Below, one piece after another: positions 34,779-42,067 of a stretch of DNA of 64,000 bases. A model generated the notes under the pieces. It ran no database searches, had not been told where the DNA came from, and saw only the letters and a list, made by a program, of their open reading frames with translations. How positions within the stretch are numbered: the first letter of the stretch is position 1; every line of letters starts with the position of its first letter. The DNA comes from Polyangium spumosum (GTDB taxonomy: Bacteria; Myxococcota_A; Polyangia; Polyangiales; Polyangiaceae). The stretch covers positions 558,001 to 622,000 of the forward strand of contig NZ_WJIE01000001.1 of assembly GCF_009649845.1 (NCBI RefSeq), given 5' to 3'. A program made the position numbers and the translations under genes.

Positions 34779-35093
34779 GTACCCCCCCGTCTCAGAGATT
34801 CCCCTCACGATAGCGCGAAACACGGAGCCGGCACAGGACACGACGAACTTGGAGTACGGGCGTCCTGCGAACGGGGAACCCTCGACAACGCCGTCGGGAA
34901 TTGCCCTGATGTCGCTCTAGGGTCCGGGGCTCGGGGCGGCCCCCATCAGGCCCGTGCTTACCCCGAATCGATCACGCGTTGCGGCGTTCATTCGGCCTTC
35001 GGACGAGCGCGGATAGCGCGGAAATCGGTTGCCGAGGCAGCGCATTTCGGGTCATACCCGTGGCGTGGGATCGCGATCGCACCGGGGGAGGGC
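34779..35093. other. Divergent intergenic region between two kinase operons (315 bp)
   Basis: This region must hold promoters for both the lipoprotein-kinase operon (left) and the second kinase (right). I see no convincing coding sequence. A palindrome GCGATCGC occurs shortly before the right-hand start and a G/C-rich inverted stretch near 34935, but I find no clear sigma70 or sigma54 promoter. Confidence 0.55.
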
Positions 35094-36536
35094 ATGATGG
35101 GTCGATCAGGGCTTCTCGGCGGAAGCATGATGAACGGCAACGAAGATCACGACGTCCCCCTTGCCGTGGGGACGTCCGTGGGCGGATACGTGGTCGACAG
35201 GCTCGTGGCGCGTGGCGGTTGCGGCTCGGTGTACCGCGCGCATGCGGCGGGTCGCGCCGAACCCGTGGCCATCAAGGTCCTGCACCCGACGCTCGCGCCG
35301 CTGCCGAAGATGATCGAACGCTTCGTCCGGGAGGTCGAGCTCCTCCGGCGTATCCGTCACCCGAACATCGTCGAGATCAAAGAGGTCGGCGCGCTCCCCT
35401 GCGGCACTCCCTTCTTCGTGATGGAGTATCTCCCCGGCGTCACGCTCGACGTCTTGCTCTCGATGCGCGGTCGCCTCGGCCCTGAAGAGGCGCTGGAGAT
35501 CCTCGAGCCCGTTTGCGCCGCGCTCGGCGCCGCGCACGCCGCGGGCATCGTCCACCGCGACGTCAAGGCGAGCAACGTGATGGCGACGGGCGGCCTCGGA
35601 GGTGTGAAGCTCCTGGATTTTGGCATCGCGAAGCTCGTCGATCCGGGCACGTCGAGCGCGGGTTTGACCTCGGTGAATCGTCAGATCGGCACGCTGACGA
35701 TCATGGCGCCCGAGCAGCTCCTCTGCGCGCCGGTCGACGCGCGCACCGACGTCTACGCGCTCGGCGCGCTCCTTTATCGGCTGCTCACGGGGCGCTTGCC
35801 GTTCGAGTCCTCGTTCCCTGGCGAGCTCGTGCGCAAGCACCTCGAGGAGCCTGCGCCGCGCCCGAGCGAGCGAGTCCCCGTCTCGCGCGAGATCGACGCG
35901 GTCGTCTTGAAGTGCCTCGAAAAGCGGCCCGAGCGTCGTTACGAGTCGGTGCACGCGCTCGTGCGGGCGCTGCGCCACGCGACCTCGGCGGGCACGTTCC
36001 GCGCGTCGTCGCACCAGCTCCCGCGCTTCGCGGTGGGGGTATTCATCGAGATCCGGCTGCGCGCGGACGCCGAGGACGCGCCCGAGCTCTTTGCCAGCGA
36101 GATCGAGCGGATCCTCGCGACCGCGGAGGATCGGCTGCGCGCGGCGGGTTACACGCTCTGCACGAGCACGAGCGCCGAGGTGCTCGGCCTCCGGCTCTTG
36201 CCGCGGGATCCTGCGCGCTGGCAGGACGAACGCCAGGCGGCGCTCGATTTCGCGCTCGACCTTCACGGGGCGCTCGCGTCGCGGAGCGGCTCGGATCCGC
36301 GTGTGCACGTGAACGTGTCGGCGCACGCGGGTGAGGTCGTGGTGCGGGAGCGAATCGACGCCGATCCGGAGATCGTCGGCGGCCCGCTCGCGCGCACGGG
36401 GGACTGGGCGTCGTCCGAGGAGACGCCGAACCTCTGCGCGACGTGGGAGCTGCTCGACGGCCTCGGCGGCTTCGAAGCGGCGCCCGGCCCCGATCCGCTC
36501 GTGCTCGTGAGCCGCAGCGCGGCCAGCGCGGCCTGA
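35094..36536 (+). CDS. Ser/Thr kinase with degenerate cyclase-homology domain
   Basis: This 480-residue kinase has ARGGCGSVYRA, VAIKVLH, HRDVKASNVM, LDFGIAK and GTLTIMAPEQ in order at about residues 30-290. The C-terminal 170 residues (FAVGVFIEIRLRADAED ... VHVNVSAHAGEVVVRE ... GGPLARTGDWA) resemble a class III nucleotidyl cyclase fold without the metal-binding aspartates, so they probably regulate rather than catalyse. Starts at 35094, 35127 and 35130 are all possible. It is divergent from the giant kinase, which carries a similar insert. No membrane anchor is visible. Confidence 0.9.
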   Translation: MMGRSGLLGGSMMNGNEDHDVPLAVGTSVGGYVVDRLVARGGCGSVYRAHAAGRAEPVAIKVLHPTLAPLPKMIERFVREVELLRRIRHPNIVEIKEVGALPCGTPFFVMEYLPGVTLDVLLSMRGRLGPEEALEILEPVCAALGAAHAAGIVHRDVKASNVMATGGLGGVKLLDFGIAKLVDPGTSSAGLTSVNRQIGTLTIMAPEQLLCAPVDARTDVYALGALLYRLLTGRLPFESSFPGELVRKHLEEPAPRPSERVPVSREIDAVVLKCLEKRPERRYESVHALVRALRHATSAGTFRASSHQLPRFAVGVFIEIRLRADAEDAPELFASEIERILATAEDRLRAAGYTLCTSTSAEVLGLRLLPRDPARWQDERQAALDFALDLHGALASRSGSDPRVHVNVSAHAGEVVVRERIDADPEIVGGPLARTGDWASSEETPNLCATWELLDGLGGFEAAPGPDPLVLVSRSAASAA

Positions 36537-36546
36537 TCACGAAAAC

Positions 36547-36567
36547 CGAGGAGCGCAATGCTCCTCG
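36547..36567 (+). terminator. Hairpin after the kinase gene
   Basis: A perfect 8-bp stem CGAGGAGC / GCTCCTCG with a 5-nt loop starts 10 bp after the kinase stop. There is no U-run, so it is a possible terminator or RNA-stability element rather than a classical intrinsic terminator. Confidence 0.5.
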
Positions 36568-36617
36568 TGCGTTCGATTCCCCCGCCAATTCCATTCCCAT
36601 TTCGGTGTCGCCGCCCT

Positions 36618-36644
36618 CGAGCGTCGAATATCGCTCGACGCTCG
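36618..36644. other. Ten-base-pair perfect hairpin
   Basis: CGAGCGTCGA (36618-36627) and TCGACGCTCG (36635-36644) form a perfect stem around a 7-nt loop. It follows the hairpin at 36547 and marks the border where the sequence turns A+T-rich. It could reinforce termination or be a protein-binding dyad. Confidence 0.5.
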
Positions 36645-36785
36645 CGCGCACCATTGCGACACCAAACCAAATATTCCATGACAAACCAACAACTCGACCC
36701 CGAACATCTCAAAGGTTTTACATGAAACACGTTTTACATGACAATATATTTATAATGATTGCACCAAGACACGATGCGTCAAAAC

Positions 36786-36799
36786 TGACCGGTCGGTCA
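36786..36799. promoter_or_regulatory. Inverted repeat, possible operator
   Basis: TGACCG-GT-CGGTCA is a perfect 6-2-6 dyad of the kind bound by TetR-family regulators. No TetR gene is in the window, so the binding protein is unknown. Confidence 0.35.
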
Positions 36800-36904
36800 T
36801 GACGCGGTGACAGCCCAAAAACGGCGCCAAAACCCCCAGAAGACCGGAAACGGCCCCGGAGGACCTCCAAGCGCCCCTCGCCGATAAGGAAAAAACGGCA
36901 CAAA

Positions 36905-37130
36905 AGTACTGGTAGCAGGACGTATTGAAGACAACACCGGTTCGATGCCGTCCTCACTGAAATTGTTGTCGCGAAGATCGTAGTTTTGCTATCAGTTTAT
37001 CGGGACGAACCACCTCGAAAGGACTGGTACCACGATGTTGCTTCTAAAACACGCGCACACATGAGTGCGAACGAATCCCATTTACGGCTGACGTAGTTCC
37101 CACATCAGTTCATCGAGACAAACCGCCACC
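36905..37130. repeat. Two diverged ~114-bp direct copies
   Basis: Two matching segments recur at the same spacing: AGTACTGGTA (36905) with AGGACTGGTA (37020), 115 bp apart, and ATCAGTTTATCGGGAC (36991) with ATCAGTTCATCGAGAC (37104), 113 bp apart, the latter preceded in both copies by CGTAGTT. The middle parts are not obviously alike. This suggests an old tandem duplication with selection on its ends. Confidence 0.5.
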
Positions 37131-37210
37131 CTCACCCCCGCCGCCGTTGCCGGACGCGAGGGCCGGGGGATACGATGGGCGCCGGTCGACACCCCCGGGA
37201 GCCCACCACG

Positions 37211-37717
37211 ATGGCCGGACTCGGCTGGCTGCACCTCAGCGATCTACACGTCGGGACCACCGGCACCCTGTGGCAACGGCCTCAGTACCGGGAGGAGATC
37301 GAGCGGGACCTCGTCTGGCTCCGCGACCGCGTAGGAGCCTTTGACGTGATTCTCGTTGCCGGCGACCTCGCCGCGACTGGAACTGAGACCGAGTACGGCG
37401 TCGTCACGGAAGTGCTCGCGTCTCTCCAGGATTTCCTCGCTCGGCTGGGCCCCCGCCCGGCGCTACTCGCGGTCCCCGGCAACCACGACCTCGTCCGCGC
37501 CGCGGCAGGCGTGGCACCGAAACCGGCCACCTGGGAGACGAAGCGCGAGGTGTTCTTCGAGGACCATAAGCATCCCTTCCGGCGAGCCGTAACCGCCGCG
37601 TTCACCCCGTTCCTCCAATGGATCGAGAGGTGGCACCGTGAACGACCGGGGAACGTTGAGGTCGCTCTCCGGAAGGGCCTTCTACCTGGTGATTTTGTTG
37701 CCACCATAACAAAATAA
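37211..37717 (+). CDS. N-terminal metallophosphoesterase half of a giant Roc protein, ended by in-frame TAA
   Basis: This 168-residue segment starts MAGLGWLHLSDLHVG; GGGAG upstream favours this ATG over the one at 37175. It carries the first metal-binding motifs of a calcineurin-like phosphoesterase: SDLH, VAGDLAATG and VPGNHDLV. The domain's remaining motif (SHHPPD) lies in the next open frame, which continues in the SAME reading frame after a TAA at 37715-37717. The truncated product alone would lack metal ligands. Codons just before the stop (ATA ACA AAA) are rare for this genome. Confidence 0.75.
   Translation: MAGLGWLHLSDLHVGTTGTLWQRPQYREEIERDLVWLRDRVGAFDVILVAGDLAATGTETEYGVVTEVLASLQDFLARLGPRPALLAVPGNHDLVRAAAGVAPKPATWETKREVFFEDHKHPFRRAVTAAFTPFLQWIERWHRERPGNVEVALRKGLLPGDFVATITK
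37692..37717 (+). other. In-frame stop codon joined to an A+T-rich hairpin
   Basis: ATTTTGTT (37692-37699) and AACAAAAT (37708-37715) form a perfect 8-bp stem with loop GCCACCAT. The last base of the stem is the T of the TAA stop. The frame resumes at once as GRRYGVAGLNTAF and stays open for 1,449 codons. Loss of this single codon would give a continuous protein of about 1,618 residues. Confidence 0.85.
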
Positions 37718-37732
37718 GGGCGCCGCTACGGC

Positions 37733-40700
37733 GTGGCGGGCTTGAACACGGCCTTTCTCAACCTTTCCGTGGATGGGTACAGCGACCACGACGTGGATCC
37801 GCGCCAACTCGAAGTCGTTGCGGGAGATCTCGACCCCTGGGCAATGAGCCATGATGCATGCATCTTGCTTTCGCACCATCCACCGGACGCGTTTTCCCCT
37901 GCGGCTCGCGAGCGATTTTACCAATCAATCGCCTCCCAGGCCCGGTTTGCCTTCCATCTCACCGGAAGCGCAAGCGCCCACGCGCCCCTGATCGGCGGAG
38001 GTGCAACCCCATTTTTAACGACTCATTCTTTCGCAGGTCCAGGGAATTTTCGTTCCCTGCACGGATATGCTGCCGGACGCATTGCTCTCGACGAGGGATG
38101 CAAAGGTGGAATCATCACAGTATGGCCGCGCGTACTCGTTCGTACTGCGCATCGCGACGAGTTTAGATCCGAGCCAATGTGGCCGCGGTTAAAGGATGGC
38201 GCCATCGAGCGCACCTTTGTCCCTCTCCGGCCGGCGGAGGCCGACGATTCCAAGGCGGACGAAGCCTCCGCATTGACGAGTATCGCAGACTCTGCCCCAG
38301 CGCTCGAAGCAATACCGATGGCGCCGCCCGCACCCAAGCCGATCAAATCGAAAAACGAGGCTGCGCCTCCAGCTCCGGCCCCCCCGCAATCCCGCGCCGC
38401 CCCCATCGCCGCATTCGCCCCCTCGGCCGCCCCCGCGCGCGCTCCCGCTCCCGCCTCCGCTCCCGAAAACCGCCAGACCCACCTCACCCTCCTCCGCTCC
38501 TTGCCCATCGACCGCGGCCCCCTCGCCCGCGTCCGCTTCTCCTCCGCCGGCGACGCACTCGCCGCCATTACATTCTGGGGCAAGATCCACTGCTGGGACG
38601 CCTCCACGCAATCGATGCGCTGGGTCGCGCGCGCGGGCTCCGACGCGATGGACCTCTGCTTCTCCCCCGACGGCCGCCGCCTCGCCACGCGCGCCGGGAC
38701 AAACCTCACCGTCTGGGATGCCTCGAACGGCGAACCCCTCCGCACCCTGCACGAAATCGCCGGCACGAGCCTCGCCTGGTCCCCCGAGAACATCCTCGCC
38801 GTCGGCCAGCCCGACGGGAAGATCCTCTTCCTCGACGCCGACGGGCTCGCGCCCCTCGGCCACCTCGATCATGGCTTCTGCCCCGAAGGCATCTTCGCCC
38901 TCACATTCTCCTCCGACGGCGAGTTCCTCCTCTCCGGCGGCAAAGGCGACGGGCTCGTCGCCATTTCGACGATCCCTGCCGGCACCTTGCCGCAGAATGG
39001 CTTCACCCGCGCCGCGCCCTTCCACCGCGGCTCCGTCCTCGATTTCTCCTTCCGGCCCCGCGCGCCCCACGTCGCCTCCGCCGCCGACGACGGCACCATC
39101 GCCGTCTGGAGCCTCGTCGACGGCGCGTTCCTCGCCAAACTCGAGGGCCATACGACCGCCGTCACGAGCCTCTCCTTCTCGCATGATGGCCGCGTCCTCG
39201 CGTCCCGCTCCCGCGACGGCCTCGTCCTCCTCTGGCGCACGGATACCTGGGAGCCGGCCGCCCGATTGCGATCCGCCACGAATTACCTCGCCGGCGCCGT
39301 CTTCGCCCCCGACGCGCCCTGGCTCGCCGTTCCCTCGCCCACCGGCAGCCTCGCCCTCTTCACCGTCGATATCGACGCCCTCTACGACCACTCCCCCGCC
39401 TCCACCACCCTCCACACCACCACCGCCAAGGTCGTCCTCCTCGGCGAGGGCCGCGCCGGCAAGAGCTGCCTCGCCCTCCGCCTCGCCGAGGATCGTTACG
39501 AGGAGCAACCCTCCACCCACGGCATGCGATTCTGGTCGATCGCGGACGCGCGCCTGCCCCGCGAGGCGCCTGTCCCGAAAAACCATCGCCGTGAGCTCGT
39601 CGTCTGGGATCTCGGCGGCCAGGACGAATATCGCCTCGTCCACCCGCTCTTCTTGCGCGACGCCTCCCTCGCCCTGCTCGTCTTCGAGCCCGGCCGCGGC
39701 AAGGCCGCCGAGAATGAAATCGTCGCCTGGAACGACCACCTCGGCGAGCGCGACGAGCAGGGCGGGGCACCGCGGCGATTGCTCGTCGGCACCAAGCTCG
39801 ACGAGATCGATCGCGCCCCCGAGGATCGCGCCTCGGCCGATCGCCTCCGCGCCCGCACCGGCGCCCTCGCCTACCTGCCCACGAGCGCCCGCACGGGCCG
39901 GGGCATTGTCGATCTGAAGAGCGCCCTCCTCGGCGCCATCGATTGGTCCTCCCTCGGCCGCACCAGCCGCCCCGCCCTCTTCGAGCGCATTCGCGCGCAC
40001 GTCGAGCGCGCCCGCAAGGCCGGCCGCGCCGTGCTCACCCTGCTCGAGCTCGAGGCCAGCGTGGCCGGAGACGAGACCGACGCCGAGCTCGCAGCCGCCA
40101 TCCCCGCCGTCGCCTCCCAGCTCGCCCGCCAGGGCCTCGTCGCCGACATTCGTTTGTCCGATGGAACCCGCGCCCTCGTCCTCGAGGTCGAGCAGATCGC
40201 CCGGTATGCCGGATCCTTGATCCTCCTCGCCCGCGACAACCCCCACGGCGTCCCTGCGCTCGCCATTGCCACGCTCTTCGGCCCCGCCGCGCGATTCCCG
40301 CGAATTCCACCGGGCGAGCGCCTCCGCAAGGATCAGGAGCTCGGCGTCCTCGACGCCGTCATCGCGCTCTTGATCGAGCAAGGGACGTGTTTCCTCCACG
40401 AGGGGCTCCTCGTCTTCCCCGCCCTGTTTCCGGCCCCCGACGCGGCCGATCCCGCCGCTGCGCCTTCCCTCCCGGCAGCGATTCGTTATGAAATGAGCCG
40501 CCCCGCCTCCGAGGTCTACGCCTCCGTCGCCTCCGCGCTCGCCCTCGGGCGACGCTTCGGCCCTGCGCGCCTCGGCCCCGGACGCGCCGATTTCGGTGTC
40601 CCGGGCGAAGGTTTGTCGCGGGTATCCATTTCTCGATCTCCGGCCGGCAAGGCGCGCGGGGGGCTCGAGCTCGCGTTCTCGCCGGACACGCCCGACGAGG

Positions 40701-42067
40701 TCCGGCGGCTCTTCGCGGGGTTTCTGGAGGATCACCTGAAGCAGCGCGGCGTCCAGTTCGTCGAGCGCGCCTCCGTGCGCTGCGTCTGCGGATACGTCCT
40801 GCCCGAGGACACCGTCAAGAGCCGCCTCGTCGGCGGCCACTCCGACATCGGCTGTCCCGAATGCGACACGCGCACCCCGCTCGTGCCGCGGACCGAGGGC
40901 GAGGACGCGCTCGCCGCGCCCATCTTCGCCCTGCGCCGCGAGGCCGAGCGCCGGCGCGAGGAGAGCGTCGAGGCCGCGCGAATGGCCATGGCCGTGGCGC
41001 GAATCACCGCAGGCAATCCCCCCGCGCCCATTCGAATCCTGCACCTCAGCGACCTGCACCTCCACGAGGGCGACGATCCCGAGGTTTTGCTCCAGCCCTT
41101 GCTCACGGATCTGCGCGACCGCGTGGAGGGGCTCGCCCTGGAGAAGCTCGACTTCGTGGTCGTCTCCGGCGACCTCTCGAGCCGCGCGAGCCCCGGCGAG
41201 CTCGAGGCCGCGCGCCATTTCCTCTCGCGCCTCGCCGAGGCGATGGGCCTCACGGCCGACCGCTGCATCGTCGTGCCCGGCAACCACGACCTCGACTGGG
41301 ACACCGAGGTCTACGATTTCAAGAAAAAACGCGGCCTGGATCCGAAGCGCCTCCTTTCGGGCAGCTTCGTCGAGCAAGAGAGCGGCTACCTCGTTCGCGA
41401 CGACGCGCGTTACCCCGAGCGATTCCGCAATTTTTCGCGGCACCTCTACCACCCGCTCTGCCTGCGCGAATACCCGATGAGCGCCGAGGAGCAAGGGACC
41501 GCCCTGCTCTTTTCGGCCGAGCGGATCCAGTTCCTCTGCTTGAACTCGGCCTTCGAGGTCGACGAATACCACCGCGGCCGCTCGGGCATCCACCCGGGCG
41601 CCCTCTCCCGCGCGCTCGCCGAGGCCGATCGGCAGATCGGCGACGCGCGCAGGCGCGGTGATCTCGAGGAAGACGCCTCCGTGTTACGGCTCGTCGTCTT
41701 CCACCACCCGGTGACGGGCAATGAAAAGATCGTGGAGGACGCCTTCCTCGACCAGCTACGCCGCGCCGACGTCCGGGCCGTCCTGCACGGCCACGTCCAC
41801 GAGGATCGCGCCGCGCTCCTCTATCACCTCGACCCGGTGCGGAAAGTCCACGTCATCGGCGCCGGCAGCTTCGGCGCGCCCGCGGATCACCGCCCTCCGT
41901 CCGTGCCGCGGCTCTACAATCTGATCACGATCCCGCGGGATCACGGGCGGATGCGCGTGGACACGCGCGCTTTGCGCAAGGAAGGCGGCGCGTGGGAGGC
42001 CTCTTGCACGTGGCCGGGCGAAACACCCGGCGAGAAGCGCGCCCATTACGAGGTGCGCTGGGGCTGA
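37733..42067 (+). CDS. WD40 - Roc GTPase - zinc ribbon - metallophosphoesterase protein (continuation)
   Basis: The frame is open from 37718; GTG 37733 is the first usable start but has no ribosome binding site. Counting from 37733: residues 1-150 finish the first phosphoesterase (LLSHHPPD), with a degenerate final GSASAH; 180-245 are a Pro/Ala linker; 250-550 are WD40 repeats (FSPDGRRLAT); 570-578 GEGRAGKSC, 626-630 DLGGQ and GTKLDEID define a Roc GTPase, followed by a COR-like region; CVCGY ... CPEC near 1017 is a zinc ribbon; 1103-1440 is a complete second phosphoesterase (HLSDLH, SGDLSS, PGNHDLDWD, FHHPVTG, HGHVHED). G+C rises sharply near 38340, inside the gene. Confidence 0.85.
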   Translation: MAGLNTAFLNLSVDGYSDHDVDPRQLEVVAGDLDPWAMSHDACILLSHHPPDAFSPAARERFYQSIASQARFAFHLTGSASAHAPLIGGGATPFLTTHSFAGPGNFRSLHGYAAGRIALDEGCKGGIITVWPRVLVRTAHRDEFRSEPMWPRLKDGAIERTFVPLRPAEADDSKADEASALTSIADSAPALEAIPMAPPAPKPIKSKNEAAPPAPAPPQSRAAPIAAFAPSAAPARAPAPASAPENRQTHLTLLRSLPIDRGPLARVRFSSAGDALAAITFWGKIHCWDASTQSMRWVARAGSDAMDLCFSPDGRRLATRAGTNLTVWDASNGEPLRTLHEIAGTSLAWSPENILAVGQPDGKILFLDADGLAPLGHLDHGFCPEGIFALTFSSDGEFLLSGGKGDGLVAISTIPAGTLPQNGFTRAAPFHRGSVLDFSFRPRAPHVASAADDGTIAVWSLVDGAFLAKLEGHTTAVTSLSFSHDGRVLASRSRDGLVLLWRTDTWEPAARLRSATNYLAGAVFAPDAPWLAVPSPTGSLALFTVDIDALYDHSPASTTLHTTTAKVVLLGEGRAGKSCLALRLAEDRYEEQPSTHGMRFWSIADARLPREAPVPKNHRRELVVWDLGGQDEYRLVHPLFLRDASLALLVFEPGRGKAAENEIVAWNDHLGERDEQGGAPRRLLVGTKLDEIDRAPEDRASADRLRARTGALAYLPTSARTGRGIVDLKSALLGAIDWSSLGRTSRPALFERIRAHVERARKAGRAVLTLLELEASVAGDETDAELAAAIPAVASQLARQGLVADIRLSDGTRALVLEVEQIARYAGSLILLARDNPHGVPALAIATLFGPAARFPRIPPGERLRKDQELGVLDAVIALLIEQGTCFLHEGLLVFPALFPAPDAADPAAAPSLPAAIRYEMSRPASEVYASVASALALGRRFGPARLGPGRADFGVPGEGLSRVSISRSPAGKARGGLELAFSPDTPDEVRRLFAGFLEDHLKQRGVQFVERASVRCVCGYVLPEDTVKSRLVGGHSDIGCPECDTRTPLVPRTEGEDALAAPIFALRREAERRREESVEAARMAMAVARITAGNPPAPIRILHLSDLHLHEGDDPEVLLQPLLTDLRDRVEGLALEKLDFVVVSGDLSSRASPGELEAARHFLSRLAEAMGLTADRCIVVPGNHDLDWDTEVYDFKKKRGLDPKRLLSGSFVEQESGYLVRDDARYPERFRNFSRHLYHPLCLREYPMSAEEQGTALLFSAERIQFLCLNSAFEVDEYHRGRSGIHPGALSRALAEADRQIGDARRRGDLEEDASVLRLVVFHHPVTGNEKIVEDAFLDQLRRADVRAVLHGHVHEDRAALLYHLDPVRKVHVIGAGSFGAPADHRPPSVPRLYNLITIPRDHGRMRVDTRALRKEGGAWEASCTWPGETPGEKRAHYEVRWG

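Larger units (their letters stand above)
36660..37174. other. A+T-rich intergenic region before the WD40-Roc gene
   Basis: This is the least G+C-rich non-coding stretch of the window. It contains the direct repeat GTTTTACATGA (36715-36725 and 36731-36741), a TATAAT hexamer at 36751-36756 without a well-spaced -35, an inverted repeat at 36786 and a duplicated block at 36905-37130 (both listed separately). I see no credible coding sequence. The composition continues into the first 1,100 bp of the following gene. Confidence 0.7.

Noticed and set aside
36715-36756. Sigma70 promoter using TTTACA and TATAAT
   Set aside because: Spacings of 12 or 28 bp do not fit a functional promoter.
36660-37174. 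Retron RNA in the A+T-rich gap
   Set aside because: No reverse transcriptase gene is adjacent and the repeats do not form the expected msr/msd fold by eye.
37715-37717. Selenocysteine or pyrrolysine insertion
   Set aside because: These use UGA and UAG; the codon is UAA.
37682-37740. Programmed frameshift between the two halves of the Roc gene
   Set aside because: Both halves are in the same phase, so only a stop codon separates them.
38189-41593. 1,134-codon frame antisense to the WD40-Roc gene
   Set aside because: Shadow of biased codons; the sense strand has GTPase and phosphoesterase motifs.
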